From Sphingobium naphthae (GTDB lineage Bacteria > Pseudomonadota > Alphaproteobacteria > Sphingomonadales > Sphingomonadaceae): a stretch of DNA of 64,000 nt. Below, piece after piece: positions 16,903 to 24,515 of this stretch. The notes beneath the pieces were generated by a model. The model was given only the letters and a program-made list of their open reading frames with translations. It did not search any database and was not told the DNA's origin. Position 1 is the stretch's first letter. Each line of letters begins with the position of its first letter. The translations under genes and the position numbers were made by a program. Where the stretch lies: the NCBI RefSeq assembly GCF_020782235.1, contig NZ_JAJGNO010000002.1:186001-250000 (forward strand), in the 5' to 3' direction.

Positions 16903-17955
16903 ATGGCAAATCAGAAACAGGATGAGGGCGCGACCGCCAAGCTGACGATCAATGACATCGCGCGGCTGGCCGGGGTTTCGAAGAAAACCGTGAGCCGCGT
17001 CATCAACCGGTCGCCGCTGCTCAACCGGGAAACGCGCGACAAGGTGGAAGCGATCATCCGCGAAACCGGCTATGTTCCCAACCCCCAGGCGCGCGCGCTG
17101 GCCCTGGGGCGCAATTTCCTGATCGGACTCATCTACGACAATCCCAATGCGCAGATGGTGTTGTCGATGCAGCGCGGCATATTGGAGGCGCTGCACGGCA
17201 CGGAATTCGAACTGGTAATCCGGCCGGTCGATCGCGGATCCAACCATGTGATGGACGATATTCGCGGCTTCGTCACTCGCCAGCGCCTGTTCGGCGTGGT
17301 CGTGCTGCCGCCCATGTCGGAAAATGACGCGCTGATGCGGATGCTGGACGAGCAGGGGTGCCGCTATGTGCGGATGGGATCGGCGATGCTCGACGATCCG
17401 GAACATATGGTCGCGTCCAACGATCGCGAGGCGGTGGCCGACGCCGTCCGTCATCTGATCGCGCAGGGCCATCGGCGAATCGGCCTGATCGCTGGACCGC
17501 ACGGCTTCCGATCGGCGCGCGAGCGGCGGGAGGGCTTCGAAATGGCGCTGGCGGAGGCTGGCATCAGCCTGCCGCGCAGCCTGGTTGCGGACGGCCAATA
17601 TACGTTCGAATCCGGCCTTTCCGCGTCGGAAAGCCTGTTCGACCTGTCGCCTCGCCCGACCGCGATCTTCGCCAGCAATGACGAGATGGCGGCCGGCGTC
17701 CTCTATGCCGCCCGCTTGCGCGGAATCGCCGTGCCGGACGAACTGTCCATCATCGGTTTCGACGACACGCCGGTCACCACCCGCGTCTGGCCGCCGCTCA
17801 GCACCGTGCGCTGGCCGATCGTCGCCATGGGACGGGCGGCGGCGCTCAAGCTGATCGGCACCGCGATCGGGGAGGATGCGGAAGTGAATGAACCCTCGAT
17901 GTTCAGCTCCACCCTGATCCGTCGCGGATCGGTTGCGCCCCCTGCCCAGACTTGA
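16903..17955 (+). CDS. LacI-family transcriptional regulator of the pectin locus
   Basis: 350 residues. The N-terminal LacI helix-turn-helix is at about residues 13-40 (LTINDIARLAGVSKKTVSRVIN), followed by the hinge region VPNPQARALALGRNFLIGLIYDN. The periplasmic-binding-protein-like effector core carries HRRIGLIAGP, FASNDEMAAGVLYAAR and SIIGFDDTPVTTRVWPPL. Placed at the centre of the pectin genes, divergent from the hydratase-exuT pair. A GACACCGGTGTC palindrome with the central CG typical of LacI operators recurs in front of neighbouring units, so this protein is its likely reader. By analogy with KdgR-type control the inducer may be a keto-deoxy-uronate, but that is inference. Confidence 0.9.
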   Translation: MANQKQDEGATAKLTINDIARLAGVSKKTVSRVINRSPLLNRETRDKVEAIIRETGYVPNPQARALALGRNFLIGLIYDNPNAQMVLSMQRGILEALHGTEFELVIRPVDRGSNHVMDDIRGFVTRQRLFGVVVLPPMSENDALMRMLDEQGCRYVRMGSAMLDDPEHMVASNDREAVADAVRHLIAQGHRRIGLIAGPHGFRSARERREGFEMALAEAGISLPRSLVADGQYTFESGLSASESLFDLSPRPTAIFASNDEMAAGVLYAARLRGIAVPDELSIIGFDDTPVTTRVWPPLSTVRWPIVAMGRAAALKLIGTAIGEDAEVNEPSMFSSTLIRRGSVAPPAQT

Positions 17956-17970
17956 TAGATGCTCGTTTAT

Positions 17971-17982
17971 GACACCGGTGTC
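17971..17982. promoter_or_regulatory. Operator GACACCGGTGTC before kduI
   Basis: Perfect 12-bp palindrome 35 bp upstream of the kduI ATG and just after the LacI-family regulator gene. The flank TTTAT preceding it is shared with the copy at 24381, so the conserved word extends to TTTATGACACCGGTGTC. The position between promoter and start codon fits repression of kduI-kduD-esterase. Confidence 0.8.
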
Positions 17983-18017
17983 TGGTTAGACTGGGCGCAC
18001 AGGGACGAGGAGCCAGA

Positions 18018-18851
18018 ATGTTCGAGAAAACCTATCACGCCACGCATCCGGACATGATGGAATGCGTGGACAATGAGTCCCTGCGCGATCGCTATCTGGT
18101 CGGCGGCATGTTCGTGGCGGGGCAGGTGGTGCTCAACTACAGCCATAATGAGCGGTTCGTCATCGGCGGCGCGGTGCCTGCGGGTGGCGCCCTGAAGCTG
18201 CCCGACCAGACCGAACCGGCGTCCGCGGCGGGGCACCCCTTTCTGGAGCGGCGCGAAGCGGGCATCGTCAATATCGGCGGGCCGGGCACGATCAGCGTCG
18301 ATGGCCAGCGGTTCGAGCTTGGCAACAAGGAATGTCTCTACGTGCCCATGGGGTCGAAGGAGGTGATCTTCGAAGGAGCGGACGCACGCTTCTACATCGC
18401 TTCACTGCCCGCGCACAAAGCCTGCCCGATCCAGAAGATCACCCAGGCGCAGGCCAATCCGCTGGAGCGCGGCGACCTCGCCAATTCCAATCACCGCACC
18501 ATCTACCAGCTGGTGATCCCCGGTGTGTGCGAAAGCGCGCAACTGCTTATGGGCCTGACTGTCCTGGAGACCGGCAGCGTGTGGAACACCATGCCGCCGC
18601 ATCTCCATGACCGACGCAGCGAAATCTATCTCTATTTCGATCTGGAGGGCGGCGACCGCGTCTTCCATTATATGGGTGAGCCCGATGCCATGCGGCACAT
18701 CGTCATCGAGAATGAGGAAGCGGTGATCTCCCCGCCCTGGTCGGTGCATATGGGGTCTGGCACCAAGAGCTATGCCTTCATCTGGGCGATGGGCGGCGAG
18801 AATCTCGATTATACCGACATGAACGTGCTGGACATCTGCCAGCTGCGCTGA
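18018..18851 (+). CDS. kduI: 5-dehydro-4-deoxy-D-glucuronate isomerase
   Basis: 277-residue cytoplasmic cupin-like isomerase that converts 5-keto-4-deoxyuronate, formed from unsaturated galacturonate after lyase action, to 3-deoxy-D-glycero-2,5-hexodiulosonate. Family stretches: [20 protein letters not shown] at the start, [49 protein letters not shown], and the metal site [15 protein letters not shown] followed by [11 protein letters not shown]. The length is normal for KduI. GAGGAGCC precedes the ATG. It is directly followed by kduD, its metabolic partner, and preceded by a GACACCGGTGTC operator. Confidence 0.95.
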   Translation: MFEKTYHATHPDMMECVDNESLRDRYLVGGMFVAGQVVLNYSHNERFVIGGAVPAGGALKLPDQTEPASAAGHPFLERREAGIVNIGGPGTISVDGQRFELGNKECLYVPMGSKEVIFEGADARFYIASLPAHKACPIQKITQAQANPLERGDLANSNHRTIYQLVIPGVCESAQLLMGLTVLETGSVWNTMPPHLHDRRSEIYLYFDLEGGDRVFHYMGEPDAMRHIVIENEEAVISPPWSVHMGSGTKSYAFIWAMGGENLDYTDMNVLDICQLR

Positions 18852-18864
18852 GGCCGCTTTATAT

Positions 18865-18884
18865 CCCTCCCTTCGACGGGAGGG
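18865..18884. repeat. Hairpin CCCTCCC-TTCGAC-GGGAGGG in the kduI-kduD gap
   Basis: Perfect 7-bp stem with a 6-nt loop, ending 12 bp before the kduD ATG and touching the GGCGGAG ribosome-binding site. Without a T-run it is a poor terminator. It may be a small REP-type element, stabilise the upstream mRNA, or limit kduD translation. Confidence 0.6.
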
Positions 18885-18896
18885 CGGAGATGAAAC

Positions 18897-19652
18897 ATGA
18901 CCACCCCCTTCGATCTTTCCGGCCAGACCGCGATCGTCACCGGCGCCAATACGGGCATCGGCCAGGCCATCGCCCTGTCTCTCGCCGCCGCCGGCGCCGA
19001 CATCGCCGCCGTCGGCCGCACGCCCGCGCAGGAAACGGTGGAGAAGGTCCGCGCGCTCGGCCGCCAGGCGCAGATCGTCTCCGCCGACCTCTCCTCCATC
19101 GAACCGGTGCAGCGCGTGGTCGACGAAACGCTGGAGAAGCTCGGCCGCCTCGACATCCTCGTCAACAATGCCGGCATCATCCGCCGCGCCGACAGCGTCG
19201 ACTTTACCGAGGAGGATTGGGATGCGGTGATCGACACCAATCTCAAGACGACCTTCTTCCTTTGCCAGGCGGCGGGTCGCCACATGCTGGCCCAAGGCGC
19301 GGGCAAGATCATCAACATCGCCTCGCTGCTGTCCTTCCAGGGCGGCATTCGCGTGCCAAGCTATACCGCGTCGAAGAGCGGCGTCGCCGGCCTCACCAAG
19401 CTGCTCGCAAACGAATGGGCGGCCAGGGGCGTCAATGTAAACGCCATCGCGCCGGGCTATATCGCCACCAACAACACTGCCGCGCTGCAGGCCGACGAAA
19501 CGCGCAACCGCCAGATCCAGGAGCGCATCCCCGCCGGCCGCTGGGGCGACCCCGACGACATTGGCGGCGCGGCCGTGTTCCTGGCATCGAGCGCCGCCGC
19601 CTATATCCATGGCCACACACTCGCCGTTGACGGCGGCTGGCTGGCGCGCTGA
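18897..19652 (+). CDS. kduD: 2-dehydro-3-deoxy-D-gluconate 5-dehydrogenase
   Basis: 251-residue short-chain dehydrogenase that reduces the KduI product to 2-keto-3-deoxygluconate in the cytoplasm. Seen: FDLSGQTAIVTGANTGIGQA with the coenzyme glycines, DILVNNAGIIRRADS, NIASLLSFQGGIRVPSYTASKSG with the catalytic Ser/Tyr/Lys, and the KduD-like end WGDPDDIGGAAVFLASSAAAYIHGHTLAVDGGWLAR. NNTAAL after IAPGYIATN is also characteristic of KduD. The GGCGGAG before ATG 18897 decides the start. Second gene after kduI; KDG kinase and KDPG aldolase are not in this window. Confidence 0.93.
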   Translation: MTTPFDLSGQTAIVTGANTGIGQAIALSLAAAGADIAAVGRTPAQETVEKVRALGRQAQIVSADLSSIEPVQRVVDETLEKLGRLDILVNNAGIIRRADSVDFTEEDWDAVIDTNLKTTFFLCQAAGRHMLAQGAGKIINIASLLSFQGGIRVPSYTASKSGVAGLTKLLANEWAARGVNVNAIAPGYIATNNTAALQADETRNRQIQERIPAGRWGDPDDIGGAAVFLASSAAAYIHGHTLAVDGGWLAR

Positions 19653-19670
19653 TCCGAGCCGGCACGCGCT

Positions 19671-19746
19671 GTGCTCCTGCGAAGGCAGGAGCCCAGAGTC
19701 GCCCGCGCTACGCAATACCCCTGGGCTCCTGCATGCGCAGGAGCAC
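19671..19746. repeat. REP-like double-palindrome element
   Basis: Left arm 19671-19696 (GTGCTCCTGCG, AAGG, CAGGAGCCCAG) and right arm 19721-19746 (CTGGGCTCCTG, CATG, CGCAGGAGCAC). Each arm is itself a hairpin and the two arms are inverted copies of one another, giving a possible 76-nt cruciform or long stem. It lies between kduD and the esterase gene, ending 50 bp before the esterase ATG. I recall this GCTCCTGCGAAGGCAGGAGCCC type as common in sphingomonad intergenic DNA. Confidence 0.85.
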
Positions 19747-19796
19747 AAAATGCCAAGAAGAAGAGGGACCACCCTCACCCGATCAGGAGAGGAACG

Positions 19797-21353
19797 ATGC
19801 CCGAAGTCAGCAGGCGCAGCATGATCGGCGCCACCATGGCGATCCTGCCCGCCACCGCCTGGGCCGCGAGCGGGGATCCGGTCGTCACGACGCGCAGCGG
19901 TCGCATTCGCGGGACGCGGGAAGCCGGACTGCAGGTTTTCCGCGGCGTGCGCTACGGCCAGGACAGCGGGCTGCGCCGCTTTCAGGCGCCGGTCGCACCA
20001 GAGCACTGGCGCGACATTCGGCCCGCCACCGCCTATGCGCCGTCCTGCCCGCAGCGCGCCAGGCAGGACGCCACCAGCGAGGATTGCCTGTTTCTCAATA
20101 TCTGGACGCCGGGGACGGAGCGGGGGGCCAGGCGGCCGGTGATGCTCTACATCCACGGGGGCGCCTATTCCAACGGCAGCGTTGTCGACCCGCTGAATGA
20201 CGGGCGGCATCTGGCGGCGCAGGATGTCGTCGTGGTGACGGTCAATCACCGGTTGAACGCGCTGGGCTATCTCTATCTTGCCCGTCTCGATCCCCGCTTC
20301 GCCGACAGCGGCAATGTCGGGCAACTGGACCTTGTCCTGGCGCTGCAATGGGTGCGGGACAATATCGCGTCCTTCGGCGGCGACCCCGCGAACATCCTCG
20401 TGTTCGGCCAGTCGGGCGGCGGCGCCAAGATCGCGACGATGATGGCCATGCCAGCCGCCAAGGGCCTGTTCCATCGCGCCATCACCATGAGCGGCCAGCA
20501 AGTGACGGCCAGCGGACCGCTGAACGCGTCGCGCCGCACCGCCGCCTATCTGGAGCGGCTGCGCGTCTCGCCGGGCGATCTCGCGCCGCTCCTGACCATG
20601 CCTGTCGAGCGGCTGATCGACGCGCTGGAGGCGGAGGATCCGATATTGGGGGGGGGCCTTTACATGGGGCCGGTGCTCGACATGCGGTGGCTGCAACGGC
20701 ATCCTTTCTGGCCCGACGCGGCGCCGCAGGGCAACGCCCTCCCCATGATGCTGGGCAATACGCTGGATGAAACCCGCGCCTTCATCGATCCGGACGGGCC
20801 GCTGCTGCGCGGGCTGGACTGGAGCAACCTGGCCGACCGGATGGCCGGCCAGTTGCGCATGGACCTGCTGCCCGCCTGGATCGTGGCGCAATATCGGGCG
20901 CATCATCCTGACTGGTCGGCCGAGCGTATCTTCTATGCGGCGACCACGGCCGGGCGCAGCTGGCCGGGCCAGGTGATCGAGGCGTCGGCGCGCGCGCGTG
21001 CCGACGCGCCGACCTGGGTCTATCAGGTGGATTTCCAGTCTCCCACGGAGCCGCGGCGCGGCGCGCCGCATGGCATGGACATCGCCCTGTCCTTCGGCAC
21101 GCTGGACGCGCCGGGATCGCTGACCGGCACGGGGGCAGGCGCGCGCGCCGCCTCGACCGCGATGATGGCTCGCTTCCTGGCCTTCGCCCGGCGCGGCGAT
21201 CCCAATGGCGGCGCCATGGCGGAATGGCCGCAATATCGGCTGGACCAGCGCGCGACCATGATCTTCGACGCGCAGAGCCGGGTGACCAACGATCCACGTG
21301 GCTGGGAGCGCGAAATGTTCGCGCGCGTCCCCTATATTCAGCCGGGGAGTTGA
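19797..21353 (+). CDS. Type B carboxylesterase, Tat-exported
   Basis: 518-residue alpha/beta hydrolase of the carboxylesterase/lipase type B family. The start MPEVSRRSMIGATMAILPATAWA holds a twin-arginine signal, so it acts in the periplasm. Seen: SEDCLFLNIWTPG signature, the oxyanion strand LYIHGGAYSNGS, the nucleophile elbow FGQSGGGAKIATMMAMP and a late PHGMDIALSF that supplies the His. ATG 19797 is preceded by GGAGAGGAACG; the frame from 19671 is only the REP-like repeat read through. A run of nine G at 20648-20656 encodes Gly-Gly-Gly. In a pectin locus it may remove acetyl, methyl or feruloyl groups; the exact ester is not known. Probably cotranscribed with kduID. Confidence 0.85.
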   Translation: MPEVSRRSMIGATMAILPATAWAASGDPVVTTRSGRIRGTREAGLQVFRGVRYGQDSGLRRFQAPVAPEHWRDIRPATAYAPSCPQRARQDATSEDCLFLNIWTPGTERGARRPVMLYIHGGAYSNGSVVDPLNDGRHLAAQDVVVVTVNHRLNALGYLYLARLDPRFADSGNVGQLDLVLALQWVRDNIASFGGDPANILVFGQSGGGAKIATMMAMPAAKGLFHRAITMSGQQVTASGPLNASRRTAAYLERLRVSPGDLAPLLTMPVERLIDALEAEDPILGGGLYMGPVLDMRWLQRHPFWPDAAPQGNALPMMLGNTLDETRAFIDPDGPLLRGLDWSNLADRMAGQLRMDLLPAWIVAQYRAHHPDWSAERIFYAATTAGRSWPGQVIEASARARADAPTWVYQVDFQSPTEPRRGAPHGMDIALSFGTLDAPGSLTGTGAGARAASTAMMARFLAFARRGDPNGGAMAEWPQYRLDQRATMIFDAQSRVTNDPRGWEREMFARVPYIQPGS

Positions 21354-21395
21354 CGAAAGCGGCGGCAGCGCCGCGCGCTTACGCCGTCACCGCCG

Positions 21396-21791
21396 TCATT
21401 TTTCGACAGGATAGGAAATGATGAGCGTCAATGGCTCGCCGCCGGTCTGCCGGATGCCGACGATCGCGCCCTCGTAAAGATAGGCCGCCATGCCCGGCTC
21501 CAGCGTGCGGCTTTTCCCGTCCGATGTGACTTCGCCCCGACCGGACAGGACATAATAGACTTCGTCATGCGCGATGGGGTGCAGGCCGATCGCCGCCCCG
21601 ACATGAAGGATGCGCTTGCGGAACTCCATCCGCCGGGGCTGCGGCACTGCATCGCTGATGCGGTAGGCAGTGCTCATGCCGATCGCGCCATGCGGGGGCG
21701 GCTCGTCCCGAACCACATTCTTTTCGTCGACCACAGCCATCGGCGGCGCGGCGGTGGTGGCGGCCGCGAGGAGCAAGGCGATCGGCGTCAT
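21396..21791 (-). CDS. Exported single-cupin protein
   Basis: 131 residues starting MTPIALLLAAATTAAPPM, a short hydrophobic export signal. One cupin barrel follows: motif 1 is GLHPIAHDEVYYVLSGRGEV, with two His and one Glu as likely metal ligands, and motif 2 lies in LEPGMAAYLYEGAIVGIRQTG. The ATG overlaps the stop of the pectate lyase (ATGA), so the two are translated together; the frame beyond 21791 is pectate lyase sequence. Small cupins beside pectinases can bind uronates or act on lyase products (KdgF-like step from 4,5-unsaturated galacturonate), but KdgF is cytoplasmic and slightly smaller, so a periplasmic KdgF-like role is only a suggestion. Convergent with the esterase gene. Confidence 0.75.
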   Translation of the reverse strand: MTPIALLLAAATTAAPPMAVVDEKNVVRDEPPPHGAIGMSTAYRISDAVPQPRRMEFRKRILHVGAAIGLHPIAHDEVYYVLSGRGEVTSDGKSRTLEPGMAAYLYEGAIVGIRQTGGEPLTLIISYPVEK

Positions 21792-23170
21792 GGCCTTGCT
21801 CCCTGCCGCATCATCTTGTCGCGATCCGACAAATGCTCGGCGATCTCTCCCGTCTGCCCCGGATAGCGACCGGATCGGGGCTCCATCGTGTCGAGGTCCC
21901 AATCGGCTTCCACAAAGGGCGCGCGTGTTTCGATCATCCGGGGATAGCCGCCCACTTCCCGTTCATCATCAATGATTTCGCCGCGCCCCTCCGCAACGAA
22001 GAAGAGGACGCGCAGATCGTCCGCATCCCTGTCCCAGGGACGCGCGCCGGCGCGGGCGAGCACATGGGTTTCGACATCGCGGGCAGGCAGGACCTGCGTG
22101 CCCGGCCACCAGACAGGGGGCGCAGCCAGTTCGTTCAGTTGCGCGCGGGTTTCGCCATAGCGGCCGAACATCGGCAGCGGCTTTCCGAACTTGTCGACCG
22201 CGATATTGTCCTTGCCATGATAATCGAGGTCGCCATCGCCGCCGAGCGTCAGGAAGGGCAGGGCAGTCGCCGTCGACACGCCGCCGCGCAGGACATTGCC
22301 GACCGCCGCAATCTTCCCGGTCTGATAGGGATGATCGCCCCATTCCAGCGCCATCAGATTATAATGGACCGCGCGCTCGCCTGGATCATAGAGGATGTTG
22401 TTGACCAGTTCGACCTGCCCACCGCCCTTCACCAGCGGATTGCGCTCCATATTATGGGCGTAGAGATTGCGGTAGATGAGGATCTGGCTGGCATTGTCGT
22501 GGATCAGCGTCCCCTTGCTATGCTCGCCCTTGGGATGACTGGCCTCGGCCAGCCCTTCGGCCGCGATATTGTAGGAGAAGGTGATGGCGTGGCTGGTATT
22601 CTCCCGCCATTGTTCGGGTGTCGCCCCTTCGAAGCGCGGGCCGGACGCGGACATATTCTCGTCGATCGCCCAGGTGAAGCTGCAATGGTCGATGATCACA
22701 TGATGCGCGGCCACCGTCGACAGGGCGTCGGCTTCCCACCCGCTCATCCTGGGCTGCCCGTCGACGCCGGTGCGCACGCGGATATGGCGCATCACCACGT
22801 CGTGCGTGGCGATGTCGATCCCGGTCTTGATGAGGGTAATGCCCGGCGACGGCGCGGTCTGCCCTGCGATCGTGACATAGGGTTCCGTGATCTTCAGCGT
22901 CTGCCGGCCCATGTCGATGAGGCCGCCCACTTCGAAGACGATGATGCGCCGCCCTTTGGCTTCGAGGGCGGCCTTGAAGCTGCCGGGGCCATCGGGAGCC
23001 AGGGTCGTCACGCGGATGATGCGACCGCCGCGGCCGCCCGGGGTGGCGGCGGCCCAGCCGACGGCGCCGGGGAAGGCGGGCTGGACTCCGGGTGCCGGGG
23101 CCGCTGCCGGAGCGGCGGCGACGGGAAGGGCGAGGGTCGCCAGGATCAGGGGGATGAGGCCGCGAGCCAT
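21788..23170 (-). CDS. Pectate lyase, PL1-like, exported
   Basis: 460 residues. Signal peptide MARGLIPLILATLALPVAAA, then a right-handed beta-helix lyase: FPGAVGWAAATPGGRGG at the start, VFEVGGLIDMG, the HVIIDHCSFTWAIDEN strand with acidic calcium ligands, SHPKGEHSKGTLIH, and NNILYDPGERAVHYN with the catalytic Arg region. It cleaves polygalacturonate by beta-elimination, giving the unsaturated ends that feed KduI and KduD. The start at 23170 is set by the signal peptide and an AGGAGA upstream; the frame open to 24229 is antisense to the hydrolase gene. The promoter lies in the 102-bp divergent gap with the operator at 23232. Confidence 0.88.
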   Translation of the reverse strand: MARGLIPLILATLALPVAAAPAAAPAPGVQPAFPGAVGWAAATPGGRGGRIIRVTTLAPDGPGSFKAALEAKGRRIIVFEVGGLIDMGRQTLKITEPYVTIAGQTAPSPGITLIKTGIDIATHDVVMRHIRVRTGVDGQPRMSGWEADALSTVAAHHVIIDHCSFTWAIDENMSASGPRFEGATPEQWRENTSHAITFSYNIAAEGLAEASHPKGEHSKGTLIHDNASQILIYRNLYAHNMERNPLVKGGGQVELVNNILYDPGERAVHYNLMALEWGDHPYQTGKIAAVGNVLRGGVSTATALPFLTLGGDGDLDYHGKDNIAVDKFGKPLPMFGRYGETRAQLNELAAPPVWWPGTQVLPARDVETHVLARAGARPWDRDADDLRVLFFVAEGRGEIIDDEREVGGYPRMIETRAPFVEADWDLDTMEPRSGRYPGQTGEIAEHLSDRDKMMRQGARP

Positions 23171-23231
23171 GCTTTCAGTTCTCCTCTCGCCCCGTTCTTG
23201 ACACCGACGCGGCGGGGTTGCAACTTTTTCT

Positions 23232-23243
23232 GACACCGGTGTC
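23232..23243. promoter_or_regulatory. Operator GACACCGGTGTC, divergent gap
   Basis: Perfect palindrome in the 102-bp gap between the pectate lyase gene (minus) and the alpha/beta hydrolase gene (plus), 61 bp and 29 bp from their starts. A second imperfect half-site, TGACACCGACG, begins at 23199. The site can control both directions. Confidence 0.82.
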
Positions 23244-23272
23244 CGGGAAGCGCCAATGGAGAGGAAGAGCCT

Positions 23273-24265
23273 ATGGGTGAGTGTGATCGTCGCACGATGA
23301 TGCTGGGCGCCAGCGCCATGCTGAGCATGGCGACGCAGGCGCAGGGTAGTGCCAGTGCGGCGACGATCCCGGGCACCCAGTCGGATGCTCTGATCGACCT
23401 TTGGCCGGACGGACCGCCGGGCGCACCCAAGCCGCTGCCGTCGGAATTGGTGCAGGAGCGCAGTACCGATCCTGCGGCGCCTGATCGCGCGTTGCTGCAC
23501 ATCGCTCGCCCGCGCCTGGCGCTGTTCCGTGCGCCGCATCCCAATGGCGCGGCCATGTTGGTGATGCCGGGCGGCGGCTATAATTATGTCGTCATCGACA
23601 AGGAGGGATATGAAATCGGACCTTGGCTGGCGGCGCGAGGGGTATCGGCCTTCATCCTCTTTTACCGCTTGCCGCAGGAGGGCTGGGCGGCCGGTCCCGA
23701 TGTCGCGCTGTCGGACGCGCAGCGTGCGATGCGCCTGATCCGCCATCGTGCGGAGGAATTGTCTTTGGATGCGAACCGAGTCGGGGCGATGGGCTTCTCC
23801 GCGGGCGGCCATGTCTGCGCCGACCTGGCTACGCGCTTCGGCGCGAGGACTTATGCGCCGGTCGATGCGGCGGACGGGCTGTCCGCGCGACCCAAGGTCG
23901 CGGCGCCTATCTACCCGGTCATTTCGATGCATCGGCCGGAGGCGCATGAAGGATCGCGCCGCAACCTGATCGGCGAAACCGCCAGTCCGGCGATGGAGCG
24001 TCGCCATTCTCCGCACGAAAATGTAATGCCCGACAGCCCGCCCTGCTTTCTCGTCCATGCCGAGGATGATCCGGCGGTGCCAATCGCCAACAGCCTGCTG
24101 CTGCGCGACGCGTGGCGCGCGAAGGGTCTGCCGGTGGAAAGCCACTTCTTTACGGAGGGCGGCCACGGATTTGGACTCCGCCGCGCCGCCGGCAAGCCGG
24201 CTGCGATCTGGCCGGAGCTTTTCTACCATTGGGCCGCTGCGCAGGGTCTGTTCGCGCGCGCCTGA
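23273..24265 (+). CDS. Exported alpha/beta hydrolase, acetylesterase-like
   Basis: 330 residues with an N-terminal export signal (MGECDRRTMMLGASAMLSMATQAQ, with a possible twin arginine). The fold is the BD-FAE / acetyl-xylan-esterase-like hydrolase: oxyanion motif MPGGGYNYV, nucleophile GFSAGGH, acid in VHAEDDPAVP and the histidine of TEGGHGFGL. The DLWPDGPPGAPKPLP opening is frequent in such enzymes from polysaccharide loci. It lies divergent from the pectate lyase and shares its operator, so pectin or rhamnogalacturonan deacetylation is the probable role. The ATG at 23273 follows GGAGAGGAAGAGCCT. Confidence 0.83.
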   Translation: MGECDRRTMMLGASAMLSMATQAQGSASAATIPGTQSDALIDLWPDGPPGAPKPLPSELVQERSTDPAAPDRALLHIARPRLALFRAPHPNGAAMLVMPGGGYNYVVIDKEGYEIGPWLAARGVSAFILFYRLPQEGWAAGPDVALSDAQRAMRLIRHRAEELSLDANRVGAMGFSAGGHVCADLATRFGARTYAPVDAADGLSARPKVAAPIYPVISMHRPEAHEGSRRNLIGETASPAMERRHSPHENVMPDSPPCFLVHAEDDPAVPIANSLLLRDAWRAKGLPVESHFFTEGGHGFGLRRAAGKPAAIWPELFYHWAAAQGLFARA

Positions 24266-24350
24266 TCAGGTGGAGGCAAGAAATATCCCGCAATAAGAAT
24301 GATATGGCCGAATATAGGCCGCTATCTGCTGCTTCTGCATCTCTGCCATA

Positions 24351-24392
24351 TTGACAGGATTTTTTCACAGGCGCATTTATGACACCGGTGTC
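24351..24392 (+). promoter_or_regulatory. Promoter with operator GACACCGGTGTC before the pectin TBDR
   Basis: TTGACA at 24351-24356 is a consensus -35 box. At an 18-bp spacing lies ATTTAT (24375-24380), a weak -10. The perfect operator GACACCGGTGTC follows immediately at 24381-24392, over the expected transcription start, and shares TTTAT on its left with the kduI copy. That is the geometry of a repressed promoter. The operator is certain as a repeated word; the promoter boxes are a reasonable guess. Confidence 0.7.
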
Positions 24393-24515
24393 CAAGGCGG
24401 GACAGATCGGCTTCAGCCGACAGCGCGCAGTGGGGGAGGGGATGGACCTTTAGCCCCCGGGATCAGGACGGCCTCTACCAGGAGGCGGTCGGTAAAAGAG
24501 AAAGGGAGCGGAAAG

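Noticed and set aside
18402..21233. 943-codon frame on the minus strand opposite kduI, kduD and the esterase gene
   Set aside because: Antisense shadow: crosses three convincing genes and the REP-like element, with no family motif.
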